DNA of 64,000 nucleotides from Streptomyces misionensis (lineage in GTDB: Bacteria; Actinomycetota; Actinomycetes; Streptomycetales; Streptomycetaceae), in the NCBI RefSeq assembly GCF_900104815.1, contig NZ_FNTD01000004.1, positions 6,385,001 through 6,449,000 of the forward strand. Direction: 5' to 3'. A program made the position numbers and the translations under genes. Every line of letters starts with the position of its first letter. Position 1 is the first letter of the stretch. Under the pieces are notes generated by a model. It was not told the origin of the DNA. It saw only the letters and a list, made by a program, of their open reading frames with translations, and made no database searches. Shown piece by piece: positions 51,705-62,500 of the stretch.

Positions 51705-53000
51705 GTGAGTGAGACACCGTCGAACACCCTGCAATACCGCTTTGACGGGCCAGAAGAGGCTCCCGTCCTGATCCTGGGTCCCTCGCTGGGCACCACATGG
51801 CACATGTGGGACCGCCAGGTTCCGGAGCTGGCCAAGCAGTGGCGGGTCTTCCGGTTCGACCTGCCCGGGCACGGCGGGGCGCCCGCCCATCCGGCCGGTT
51901 CGGCGGGCGAGCTGGCCGCGCGGCTGCTGGCGACCCTGGACGGGCTCGGCGTGCAGCGGTTCGGGTACGCGGGCTGCGCGCTGGGCGGCGCCGTCGGCAT
52001 CGAGCTGGCCCTGCGCCACCCGGAGCGGCTGGCGTCGCTCGCGCTGGTCGCGGCCTCGCCCCGGTTCGGCACGGCCGACGAGTTCCGCCAGCGCGGGGTG
52101 ATCGTCCGCACCAACGGGCTCGACCCGATCGCGCGGACCTCGCCCGAACGCTGGTTCACCGGCGGGTTCGCCGCGGCGCAGCCCGCGATCACCGAGTGGG
52201 CCGTGCAGATGGTGCGCACCACGGACCCTGGCTGCTACATCGCCGCCTGCGAGATCCTCGCCGCGTTCGACGTGCGGGCCGAGCTGGGGCGGGTGGGCGT
52301 CCCGACCCTGGTGCTGGTCGGCTCGGAGGACCAGGTCACCGGCCCGGCCGAGGCCCGCACGCTGGTCGCGGGCATCCCGGACGCCCGGCTCGCGGTCGTG
52401 CCCGGCGCCTCCCACCTGGTCCCCGTCGAGCAGCCGGCCGCCGTCACGGACCTGCTGGTCCACCACTTCGCCACGGCCTGGCAGCAGCCCTATGACACCG
52501 GGCAGATCGCGCTGCCGGGGACGTCGGCCGCGCTGCCGGTGCAGGCCGTGCCGCCGCAGGCCCCCGCGCCGGTCGCCGAGATCGCCCCGGCCACCGCCAC
52601 GGCGCCGCCCGAGGACCGCCCCGACCGGTACGAGACCGGGCTGAAGATCCGGCGGGAGGTGCTGGGGGACGCGCACGTGGACCAGGAACTGGCCGCGGCC
52701 GACCGGTTCTCCGGGGACTTCCAGGAGTTCGTCACCCGCTACGCCTGGGGCGAGGTCTGGGACCGGCCGGGCCTGGACCGCCGTACCCGCAGCTGCATCG
52801 CGCTCACCGCGCTGGCCGCCGGCGGCCATCTGGAGGACCTGGCCGCCCACACCCGCGCCGCCCTGCGCAACGGCCTCACGCCCGACGAGATCCGCGAGGT
52901 CCTCCTCCAGACCTCCCTCTACTGCGGCCTGCCCGCCGCCGCCGGCGCGTTCCGGGTCGCCCAGCGGGTCATCCAGGAGGAGACGACGCCCACCGAGTGA
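51705..53000 (+). CDS. pcaL: Fused 3-oxoadipate enol-lactonase / 4-carboxymuconolactone decarboxylase-like protein
   Basis: A 431-residue fusion. Residues 1-265 are an alpha/beta hydrolase of the PcaD type with oxyanion loop GPSLGTTWHMW, the Asp loop GSEDQVTG and His in GASHLVP. The nucleophile elbow reads AGCALGG: Ala92 stands where Ser is expected. Residues about 310-428 are a PcaC/AhpD-like domain with DFQEFVTRYAWGEVW and LTALAAGGHLEDLAAHTR. In beta-ketoadipate metabolism these steps convert carboxymuconolactone to 3-oxoadipate. No other pca gene adjoins it; an IS110 remnant lies directly upstream. The start is GTG with GAGAGG upstream. Confidence 0.83.
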   Translation: MSETPSNTLQYRFDGPEEAPVLILGPSLGTTWHMWDRQVPELAKQWRVFRFDLPGHGGAPAHPAGSAGELAARLLATLDGLGVQRFGYAGCALGGAVGIELALRHPERLASLALVAASPRFGTADEFRQRGVIVRTNGLDPIARTSPERWFTGGFAAAQPAITEWAVQMVRTTDPGCYIAACEILAAFDVRAELGRVGVPTLVLVGSEDQVTGPAEARTLVAGIPDARLAVVPGASHLVPVEQPAAVTDLLVHHFATAWQQPYDTGQIALPGTSAALPVQAVPPQAPAPVAEIAPATATAPPEDRPDRYETGLKIRREVLGDAHVDQELAAADRFSGDFQEFVTRYAWGEVWDRPGLDRRTRSCIALTALAAGGHLEDLAAHTRAALRNGLTPDEIREVLLQTSLYCGLPAAAGAFRVAQRVIQEETTPTE

Positions 53001-53070
53001 GACGCCCGGCGCCCCGGGCACCGCCTCCACCCCACGCGAGCGCGCACCCCATCCGGCAGGATGGGGTGAC

Positions 53071-53706
53071 ATGAAGCTCACCAAGAAGTCCCATGCGTGT
53101 GTGCGGATCGACAAGGGCGGGCGCACGCTCGTCATCGACCCCGGCGGGTTCAGCGAGCAGGACGCGGCGCTCGGCGCGGACGTCATCCTCGTCACGCACG
53201 AGCACGCCGACCACTTCGACGAGGCCCGGCTGCGGGCCGCGATGGAGGACAACCCCGCGGCGGAGATCTACACGCTGAAGTCGGTCGCGGAGCGGATCGC
53301 GGCGGCGTTCCCGGGGCGCGTGCACACCGTCGGCCACGGTGACGCCTTCAGCGCCGCGGGCTTCGACGTGCAGGTGCACGGCGAGCTGCACGCCGTGATC
53401 CACCCGGACATCCCGCGGATCACCAACGTGGGCTATCTGATCGACGGCGGCAAGGTCTTCCACCCCGGCGACGCCCTCACCGTGCCCGACCAGGCGGTGG
53501 AGACGCTGATGCTGCCGGTGATGGCGCCCTGGAGCAAGATCGCCGAGGTGATCGACTACGTCCGCGAGGTGCGCCCGCGGCGCGCCTACGACATCCACGA
53601 CGCCCTCCTCACCGACCTGGCCCGGCCGGTCTACGACCACCAGATCGGCGCCCTGGGCGGCGCCGACCACCAGCGGCTCAGCCCCGGGGCGTCGGCCGAA
53701 CTGTGA
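53071..53706 (+). CDS. MBL-fold metal-dependent hydrolase
   Basis: A 211-residue metallo-beta-lactamase-fold protein of the UlaG/YtnP-like small class. The metal motif HEHADH (His43, His45, Asp47, His48) is intact. Further ligands are likely His107 in GELHAVIH, Asp in HPGDALT and His in YDIHDAL. The substrate is unknown; relatives act on phosphodiesters or lactones. It starts at ATG 53071, closely follows pcaL (70-base gap) and precedes the exonuclease gene, with no functional link evident. Confidence 0.86.
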   Translation: MKLTKKSHACVRIDKGGRTLVIDPGGFSEQDAALGADVILVTHEHADHFDEARLRAAMEDNPAAEIYTLKSVAERIAAAFPGRVHTVGHGDAFSAAGFDVQVHGELHAVIHPDIPRITNVGYLIDGGKVFHPGDALTVPDQAVETLMLPVMAPWSKIAEVIDYVREVRPRRAYDIHDALLTDLARPVYDHQIGALGGADHQRLSPGASAEL

Positions 53707-53717
53707 CCGGGACCGGG

Positions 53718-53740
53718 TTGTCGTAGCCGCCAGGTAGGTT
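53718..53740 (+). promoter_or_regulatory. RecA-NDp/PafBC-type promoter of the exonuclease gene
   Basis: TTGTCGTAG at 53718-53726, an 8-base spacer, TAGGTT at 53735-53740. It is the same layout as the promoter before the SNF2 gene. The predicted start of transcription falls on or next to the ATG at 53748, implying a leaderless mRNA. Confidence 0.55.
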
Positions 53741-53747
53741 GTGGGAC

Positions 53748-54527
53748 ATGCGCATCGCCACCTGGAACGTGAACTCGATCACCGCCCGCCTCCCGCGCCT
53801 GCTGGCCTGGCTGGAGAGCAGCGGCACCGACGTGCTCTGCCTCCAGGAGGCCAAGGTCGCCGAGGAGCAGTTCCCCGTCGATCAGCTGCGGGAGCTGGGC
53901 TACGAGAGCGCGGTGCACGCCACCGGCCGGTGGAACGGCGTGGCGGTGCTCTCCCGCGTGGGCCTGGCGGACGTGGTCAAGGGACTGCCCGGCGACCCCG
54001 GGTACGACGGCGCGACCGAGCCCCGCGCCGTCTCCGCCACCTGCGGCCCGGTCCGCGTCTGGTCGGTGTACGTGCCCAACGGCCGCGAGGTCGGCCACCC
54101 GCACTACGCCTACAAGCTCCAGTGGTTCGAGGCCCTGCGCGCGGCCGTGCTGGGCGACGCGCAGGGCGGCCGCCCCTTCGCCGTCCTCGGCGACTACAAC
54201 GTGGCGCCGACCGACGACGACGTGTACGACACCGCCGCCTTCGAGGGCGCCACCCACGTCACCCCGGCCGAGCGCGCCGCCCTCACCTCCCTGCGCGAGG
54301 CCGGCCTGAGCGACGTCGTCCCGCGCCCCCTCAAGTACGACCGGCCTTTCACCTACTGGGACTACCGTCAGCTCTGCTTCCCCAAGAACCGCGGCATGCG
54401 CATCGACCTGGTGTACGGCAACGCGCCCTTCGCCCAGGCCGTCAAGGACGCCTACGTGGACCGCGAGGAACGCAAGGGCAAGGGCGCCTCCGATCACGCG
54501 CCCGTGGTGGTCGACCTCGACCTCTGA
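53748..54527 (+). CDS. xthA: Exodeoxyribonuclease III
   Basis: A 259-residue AP endonuclease/3'-5' exonuclease of the EEP superfamily. Catalytic motifs are complete: ATWNVNS, CLQEAKV (metal Glu), RWNGVAVLSR, LGDYNVAPTDDDVYD, RIDLVYG and GASDHAPV with the catalytic His. It acts in base-excision repair, cutting at abasic sites and trimming 3' ends. The ATG at 53748 has no ribosome site but lies seven bases after a damage-type -10 element, so leaderless translation is likely. A TTG three codons earlier is less plausible. Confidence 0.94.
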   Translation: MRIATWNVNSITARLPRLLAWLESSGTDVLCLQEAKVAEEQFPVDQLRELGYESAVHATGRWNGVAVLSRVGLADVVKGLPGDPGYDGATEPRAVSATCGPVRVWSVYVPNGREVGHPHYAYKLQWFEALRAAVLGDAQGGRPFAVLGDYNVAPTDDDVYDTAAFEGATHVTPAERAALTSLREAGLSDVVPRPLKYDRPFTYWDYRQLCFPKNRGMRIDLVYGNAPFAQAVKDAYVDREERKGKGASDHAPVVVDLDL

Positions 54528-54542
54528 TGCCACGCTGGGGCC

Positions 54543-54962
54543 ATGAACCTTCCGTTCCTGGGCCCCCGGCACAAGAAGCACGTCACCGCGGCGCTCCCCG
54601 CCGATCCCGAGTCGGTCGCCGCGCTGCTGTCCGAGTGCGAGCTGCTGCGCGCCCAGGCGGCCCGGGCCGGGGTGCGCCTGGACGACACCCCGGCCTCCCT
54701 GGAGGCCCTGGACCAGATGGTCCCGCGCTGGCGCGACGACGCCGAGACGCTGCCCTGGCTGGGCAATGACGCGGGGCTGTACCTGGGCACCGTGCTGGTC
54801 CGCACCGTGCCCGGCGCCGCCTGGCGGATCCGCGCCGACGGCGAGCCCGTGCTGTGCCTCGCCTCCGGCCGCGAGGTGGAGGTGGTGGAGGCCGGACGGC
54901 AGTGGGCCGTGACCGGAGTGCCCGAACTCTCCCAGCTGTACGGCGAGATCGCCGAGTCCTGA
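54543..54962 (+). CDS. DUF6278 family protein
   Basis: A 139-residue soluble protein. It has LPFLGPRHKKHVTAALP, a helical SVAALLSECELLRAQAARAGVRLDD segment, WLGNDAGLYLGTVLVRTVPGA in the centre and TGVPELSQLYGEIA at the end, the DUF6278 pattern of Streptomyces. Function is unknown. It begins 15 bases after the exonuclease stop and is probably co-transcribed with it. Confidence 0.85.
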   Translation: MNLPFLGPRHKKHVTAALPADPESVAALLSECELLRAQAARAGVRLDDTPASLEALDQMVPRWRDDAETLPWLGNDAGLYLGTVLVRTVPGAAWRIRADGEPVLCLASGREVEVVEAGRQWAVTGVPELSQLYGEIAES

Positions 54963-55580
54963 ACCGCCCCAACAGGGGCTTAAATACGGCTAATGCCGGA
55001 AAGGTGCGTGTCGTCCCTCGGTGCTCGGGCCGTCTGGATAGTTTGCGGCGACCACCACCACACGGCGGAGAGTGGAGTAGGGCTGCGTATGGCCGTCGAT
55101 CCGTTGATCGAACCGACGAACGGCGACTGGAAGAAGGCGTACGAGGCAACGCGCACCGGCCGGTTCACCCGGCGCCCCGTGGATTCCCGCCCGTTACCCG
55201 GGATTCCCTGACCATCCGCCACGCGACCCCGGGGACGGCCCGAGGGCCGTTCTCCCATGCCGGGACTTCCGGTCCCCGAGGCCTCGACTACGATGGTGCG
55301 TTCCGCCCCGTGGTGAGGCAATCCCGCCGCACCGCACCGGGAGGAAGGCACTGCCGCCGGGCGGGGTCCCCATGGTCCCCGCACCGTGAGAGGGGCGGCA
55401 GTTCACACGGGCCAGGCTCGTCCGGCGGCAGCCGGAGATCACTGCTCGCGCGGGCGAGGAGAAGGTCAGCTGCGCGCCGGACGAGTTGCGCTCGCCCGTG
55501 ACGGGCCGGCGGCCCCCCCCAGCCTCCCCGCGGACGGTCCACTGCCGGAAGGACGGTCACGCCGTCACCCCGACGGGGCG
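54963..55580. other. Long intergenic region with possible micro-ORF and hairpin
   Basis: About 620 bases between convergent genes. At 55089-55211 the plus strand could encode a 40-residue peptide (MAVDPLIEPTNGDWKK...) with GGAG 12 bases upstream; confidence is low. Arms ACTGCCGCC (55350-55358) and GGCGGCAGT (55394-55402) may form a hairpin around a 35-base core. The segment resembles an RNA leader, but no complete gene follows on the plus strand. Bases 55410-55580 hold nothing I recognise. Confidence 0.35.
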
Positions 55581-56321
55581 TCACTCCGCCCCGGCCGGCT
55601 CCGGGTCCGGCGACGGCGTCCGGGCCGCCCGGGTCACATCCGCCACCCGCTCCACCACGTCAGGGCCGTACGCCTGCGAGTTGAGCACCTTCAGCAGCAG
55701 TACGAAGGTGCCGTCGCCGTACCGGCGGGCCAACCGCTCGTGGTGGCGGGCGAGATAGCGCGTCGCGGCCTGGTTGGTGATCGCGCTCTGGCCGCAGAAC
55801 AGGAACACCGGACGGGCCTGGTCCTCGGCGGTGACCCGGGCGAGCAGCACGTACTCCGCGACGCCCCGCTCCCTGCGGTAGTGCTCGCCGCCGATGTGGA
55901 ACGTGCCCCGCTCGGCGGCCGGTTCGGGCTCGGTGGTGATCCGCAGCCCCGGCAGCAGCGCCGACATGTGGGCGGCGGTACGGCGGTTGGACGCCGGGCC
56001 GCCGACACAGAACTCGGCGCGCTCGCCGAAGCCCTGGCGGACCTCGTCCTGGGTGACCACGTCGGCGTGCGCCCCGCACTCCTTGATGAGCGCGGACAGC
56101 TCCAGCAGCGCGAACACGTCGAAGCGGTGGACCGCGGGTTCGGCGGCGGCCGGGTCACGGTTCACGACGAGCAGCGCCTCCGCGTTCTCCGGCAGCCCGA
56201 AGAAGGCCCGCTTGCGCCGGAGTTTGCCGCGCCACAGACAGGTACGGGCGAGCCAGCCCAGCGACGCCGAGATGCCGGTCGCCACCAGCCCGAGGACGAT
56301 GTTGCGCACGTCGTCGTTCAT
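55581..56321 (-). CDS. Conserved actinobacterial membrane-anchored protein, unknown function
   Basis: A 246-residue protein with a single N-terminal hydrophobic helix (NIVLGLVATGISASLGWLA), a basic stop-transfer KLRRKR, and a cytosolic domain starting FFGLPENAEALLVVNRD. It includes RFDVFALLELSALIKECGAHADVV and FLFCGQSAITNQAATRYL. The pattern is familiar from many Streptomyces genomes but has no assigned role. The minus-strand TTAGCAT lies about eight bases before the ATG at 56321, so the transcript may be leaderless or nearly so. Confidence 0.8.
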   Translation of the reverse strand: MNDDVRNIVLGLVATGISASLGWLARTCLWRGKLRRKRAFFGLPENAEALLVVNRDPAAAEPAVHRFDVFALLELSALIKECGAHADVVTQDEVRQGFGERAEFCVGGPASNRRTAAHMSALLPGLRITTEPEPAAERGTFHIGGEHYRRERGVAEYVLLARVTAEDQARPVFLFCGQSAITNQAATRYLARHHERLARRYGDGTFVLLLKVLNSQAYGPDVVERVADVTRAARTPSPDPEPAGAE

Positions 56322-56463
56322 GGCCGCGCATGCTAACGGCCCAGGGGAGCGGGGGCGTACCGGCGTTCGAACTGTGACGGTCGTGTGGCGGGTGACCGAG
56401 GCGTACTGTCGGTAGTGCGACAATCTGGTTACGCTGCGCGAACTGTCCCGACGGGAGGTACGG

Positions 56464-58266
56464 ATGGGTCGTCCAGGCACGCGGAGACTGGCGGTTCTGG
56501 CGGTTTCGGCCGCCATGGTGACGGTGGGTGCCGCGGCGCCGCCCGGCCCGAAGACGAGCGGACCGGACGGCAAGACCCCCGTGGCCGTGGGCTACGGCGG
56601 TGCCGTGGCCAGCGTCGACAAGGACGCCACGGCCGCCGGCATCGAGGTCCTTGAGCACGGCGGGAACGCCGTCGACGCGGCCGTCGCCACCGCCGCCGCA
56701 CTCGGCGTCACCGAGCCCTACTCGGCCGGTGTGGGCGGGGGCGGCTACTTCGTCTACTACGACGCCGGCACGCGCACGGTACACACCATCGACGGCCGGG
56801 AGACCGCCCCGCTGTCCGCCGGCTCCGACCTGTTCCTGGAGAACGGCAAACCCCTCTCCTTCGACGACGCCGTCAGCAGCGGCCTCGCTGTCGGCACCCC
56901 GGGCACGCCCGCCACCTGGCAGACGGCCCTGGACCGGTGGGGCAGCAGGAAGCTCGCCTCGGTCCTCCAGCCCGCCGAGCGGCTCGCCCGCGACGGGTTC
57001 ACCGTGGACGACACCTTCCGCTCCCAGACCGCCGCCAACGAGACCCGGTTCCGCTACTTCCCGGACACCGCCAAGCTGTTCCTGCCCGGCGGCGAACCGC
57101 CCGCCGTCGGCTCCACCTTCAAGAACCCTGACCTGGCCCGCACCTACGAGGAGCTGGCGAGGAAGGGCACGGGCGCGATCTACCACGGCGGCATAGGCGA
57201 CGACATCGTCAAGACGGTCGAACACCCGCGCGTGGACCCCGCCTCCGGCTGGAAGGCCCGCCCCGGCAAGCTCGCCGAGAAGGACCTCGCCGTCTACCGG
57301 GCCAAGGAGCAGGCGCCCACCAGGACGTCGTACCGCGGCCTGAACGTCTACTCCATCGCTCCGTCCTCCTCGGGCGGCACCACGGTCGGCGAGGCGCTCA
57401 ACATCCTGGAGGGTTCCGACCTGTCCAGGATGAGCGAGGCGCAGTACCTGCACCACTTCATCGAGGCCAGCCGGATCGCCTTCGCCGACCGCGGACGCTG
57501 GGTCGGCGACCCCGCCTTCGAGAAGGTCCCCACCAGACAGCTGCTGTCGCAGCGGTTCGCCGACTCGCGGGCCTGCCTCATCAAGGACGACGCGGTCCTG
57601 ACCAGCCCGCTCGCCCCCGGCGACCCGTACCACCCCGCGCCGTGCGACAAGGGCGGCAAGGCGGCCCCGACGACGTACGAGGGCCAGAACACCACCCATC
57701 TCACGGTGGCCGACAAGTGGGGCAACGTCGTCTCGTACACCCTCACCATCGAGCAGACCGGCGGCAGCGCGATGACCGTGCCGGGCCGGGGCTTCCTGCT
57801 CAACAACGAGCTGACGGACTTCTCCTTCGCCCCGGCCGACCCGAACGTGCCCGACCCGAACCTGCCGGGCCCGGGCAAGCGGCCGCGCTCGTCCATCTCG
57901 CCGACCATCGTCCTCGACGGGCACAACCGGCCCGTGGTGGCGCTCGGTTCGCCCGGCGGCGCGACCATCGTCACCACCGTCCTCCAGACCCTGACCGAGT
58001 TCCTCGACCGGCGGCTGCCGCTGGTCGACGCGATCGCCGCCCCCCGCGCCAGCCAGCGCAACGCGGCCCGGACGGAACTCGAACCCGCCCTGTACGACAG
58101 CCCGTTGCGGGGACAGCTGGAGGCCATCGGGCACCGGTTCAGCCGCAACCCGGAGATCGGCGCCGCGACCGGCGTCCAGCGGCTGCCGGACGGCAGATGG
58201 CTGGCCGCCGCCGAGAAGGTACGACGCGGCGGGGGCTCGGCGATGGTGGTGAAACCGGCGCCGTGA
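56464..58266 (+). CDS. ggt: Gamma-glutamyltransferase
   Basis: A 600-residue secreted Ntn-hydrolase precursor. It has an N-terminal signal (residues 1-26), then EVLEHGGNAVDAAVATA and GVGGGGYFVYYD typical of the large subunit. The autocatalytic cleavage site NTTHLTV puts the nucleophile Thr410 at the start of the small subunit. GSPGGATIVTT binds substrate. The enzyme hydrolyses or transfers gamma-glutamyl groups of glutathione-like peptides outside the cell. GGGAGG upstream supports the start. The terminator at 58279-58305 follows. Confidence 0.93.
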   Translation: MGRPGTRRLAVLAVSAAMVTVGAAAPPGPKTSGPDGKTPVAVGYGGAVASVDKDATAAGIEVLEHGGNAVDAAVATAAALGVTEPYSAGVGGGGYFVYYDAGTRTVHTIDGRETAPLSAGSDLFLENGKPLSFDDAVSSGLAVGTPGTPATWQTALDRWGSRKLASVLQPAERLARDGFTVDDTFRSQTAANETRFRYFPDTAKLFLPGGEPPAVGSTFKNPDLARTYEELARKGTGAIYHGGIGDDIVKTVEHPRVDPASGWKARPGKLAEKDLAVYRAKEQAPTRTSYRGLNVYSIAPSSSGGTTVGEALNILEGSDLSRMSEAQYLHHFIEASRIAFADRGRWVGDPAFEKVPTRQLLSQRFADSRACLIKDDAVLTSPLAPGDPYHPAPCDKGGKAAPTTYEGQNTTHLTVADKWGNVVSYTLTIEQTGGSAMTVPGRGFLLNNELTDFSFAPADPNVPDPNLPGPGKRPRSSISPTIVLDGHNRPVVALGSPGGATIVTTVLQTLTEFLDRRLPLVDAIAAPRASQRNAARTELEPALYDSPLRGQLEAIGHRFSRNPEIGAATGVQRLPDGRWLAAAEKVRRGGGSAMVVKPAP

Positions 58267-58278
58267 CGCGCATCCGGA

Positions 58279-58305
58279 GTGCCGGGGGCGAGCCGCCCCC
58301 GGCAC
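58279..58305. terminator. Bidirectional terminator hairpin
   Basis: A perfect 12-bp stem, GTGCCGGGGGCG with CGCCCCCGGCAC, 3-base loop, between the convergent ggt and Clp ATPase genes. Confidence 0.85.
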
Positions 58306-58315
58306 CTGGGAACCC

Positions 58316-60889
<2,574 letters not shown>

Positions 60890-61246
60890 GGCGATGCTTT
60901 CCTTCGCTGACGGTGGCTCCGCCGGGTAACCGGGGTGGGGGGTGCTCATGCCCACGATGGCATGAAGTCCTGGGGCGGGCATGTTCGCCCGGACGCCCGG
61001 AAGCGGCCCCCGCGCGGCACCGCGGCCCCGCGCGCGTACGGCGGTCCCGCGCTCCGACCCGCGTGCCGCGCGGCGTGGTGACCACCCCTGCCGCCCGCTG
61101 CGAAGGGCGGGTGCGCCGTGGCCGGGCCGGACCTGCGGTGCGCTGTCGCGGCCGGGGGCCTCGCCGGCGGCACCGATCCGCCCTGCCGGTATTTCAATGG
61201 GACGGGCGGTATACGGAGAACAGACGGCGGCGGGCACAATGGACGC
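60890..61246. promoter_or_regulatory. Divergent region between the Clp ATPase and a small HTH gene
   Basis: 356 bases without a gene. TCATGCC-N6-GGCATGA at 60946-60965 is a perfect inverted repeat near the Clp start and may be an operator. The divergent HTH protein is a candidate ligand for it. I looked for the HspR HAIR motif and did not find it. TATACG at 61210-61215 is a possible -10 for the HTH gene. Confidence 0.5.
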
Positions 61247-61498
61247 ATGGTGCGCACCCCTCTCACCCCCGAAGAACGCGACCGCGGCGAGCGGCTCGGG
61301 CGGCTGCTGCGTGCGGCCCGTGGTGACCGGAGCATGGTCGAGGTCGCCGCCGCGGCGGGCGTCTCGGCCGAGACGCTGCGGAAGATCGAGACGGGGCGGG
61401 CGCCGACCCCCGCGTTCTTCACCGTGGCCGCCGTGGCCGCGGTGCTCGGCCTGTCCATGGACGACCTGGCCGCACACTGCACCCTGGCCGCCGTCTGA
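61247..61498 (+). CDS. Small XRE-family helix-turn-helix protein
   Basis: An 83-residue Cro/cI-type DNA-binding protein: LGRLLRAARGDRSMVEVAAAAGVSAETLRKIETG forms the HTH, followed by a helix ending LSMDDLAAHC. There is no effector domain. It is divergent from the Clp ATPase gene across a region with a palindrome, so it may regulate itself or clp. The ATG at 61247 is the only start that leaves a promoter; upstream codons run through the -10-like element. Confidence 0.82.
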   Translation: MVRTPLTPEERDRGERLGRLLRAARGDRSMVEVAAAAGVSAETLRKIETGRAPTPAFFTVAAVAAVLGLSMDDLAAHCTLAAV

Positions 61499-61598
61499 GG
61501 GGCGCGCGCCCGCTCACCCACAGGAGTGCGAAACAGGATCGACTCCGCGGCTTGACGGCAATGGTCTTGGCAAGGGGCGCCAAGAGGCTTACGTTCGT

Positions 61599-61630
61599 GC
61601 CTCTACGGCCTGCTCTACGGGCGTAGAGGC
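61599..61630. promoter_or_regulatory. Inverted repeat before the nitrilase operon
   Basis: GCCTCTACG at 61599-61607 and CGTAGAGGC at 61622-61630, 14 bases apart, ending 28 bases before the nitrilase ATG. A candidate operator for the PucR-type regulator encoded at the end of the operon. Confidence 0.55.
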
Positions 61631-61657
61631 TCTGACGTCGCGTCGAAGGAGCAGCTC

Positions 61658-62500
61658 ATGGCCAACGTCGTCCGCGCCGCTCTGGTCCAGGCCACCTGGA
61701 CCGGCGACACCGAGTCCATGGTGGCGAAACACGAGGAGCACGCCCGCGAGGCGGCCCGCCGGGGCGCGGGGATCATCGGGTTCCAGGAGGTCTTCAACGC
61801 CCCCTACTTCTGCCAGGTCCAGGAGCCGGAGCACTACCGCTGGGCCGAGCCGGTGCCGGACGGCCCCACCGTCACCCGGATGGCGCAGCTCGCGCGCGAG
61901 ACCGGCATGGTGATCGTCGCCCCGGTGTTCGAGGTCGAGCAGTCCGGTTTCTACTACAACACCGCCGCCGTGATCGACGCGGACGGCACCTACCTCGGCA
62001 AGTACCGCAAGCACCACATCCCCCAGCTCAAGGGCTTCTGGGAGAAGTACTACTTCAAACCCGGCAACCTGGGCTGGCCGGTCTTCGACACCGCCGTCGG
62101 CAAGGTCGGCGTCTACATCTGCTACGACCGCCACTTCCCGGAGGGCTGGCGGCAACTGGGCCTCGCCGGAGCCCAGTTGGTATACAACCCGTCGGCCACC
62201 CACCGAAGCCTGTCCAGCCACCTGTGGCAGCTGGAGCAGCCCGCCGCGGCCGTCGCCAACGAGTACTTCATCGCCGCCATCAACCGGGTCGGCCGCGAGG
62301 AGTACGGCGACAACGACTTCTACGGGACCTCCTACTTCGTGGACCCGCGCGGCCGGTTCGTCGGGGACACCGCGGGCGACAAGGCCGACGAACTCCTCGT
62401 CCGCGACCTCGACTTCGGCCTGATCGACGACGTGCGGCAGCAGTGGGCCTTCTACCGCGACCGCCGCCCCGACGCCTACGAAGGGCTGGTGCAGCCGTGA
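61658..62500 (+). CDS. Beta-ureidopropionase-like carbon-nitrogen hydrolase
   Basis: A 280-residue nitrilase-superfamily enzyme. The catalytic triad is intact: Glu44 (FQEVFNAPYF), Lys118 (KYRKHHIP) and Cys155 (YICYDRHFPE). The FNAPYFCQ and CYDRHFPEGW signatures fit N-carbamoyl-beta-alanine or N-carbamoyl amino acid hydrolases. With the aminotransferase and PucR-type regulator encoded next, it suggests reductive pyrimidine or hydantoin catabolism. GAAGGAG precedes the ATG. The stop overlaps the aminotransferase GTG. Confidence 0.88.
   Translation: MANVVRAALVQATWTGDTESMVAKHEEHAREAARRGAGIIGFQEVFNAPYFCQVQEPEHYRWAEPVPDGPTVTRMAQLARETGMVIVAPVFEVEQSGFYYNTAAVIDADGTYLGKYRKHHIPQLKGFWEKYYFKPGNLGWPVFDTAVGKVGVYICYDRHFPEGWRQLGLAGAQLVYNPSATHRSLSSHLWQLEQPAAAVANEYFIAAINRVGREEYGDNDFYGTSYFVDPRGRFVGDTAGDKADELLVRDLDFGLIDDVRQQWAFYRDRRPDAYEGLVQP

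Noticed and set aside
55280..55400. Cobalamin riboswitch
   Set aside because: Short similarity to the GCCACTG/GGGAAGGC elements, but the B12 box and correct order are missing and no target gene follows.
55386..56336. 316-codon plus-strand frame opposite the anchored protein gene
   Set aside because: The minus-strand frame has a membrane helix and a conserved pattern; the plus frame is Arg/Gly/Val-rich shadow sequence.
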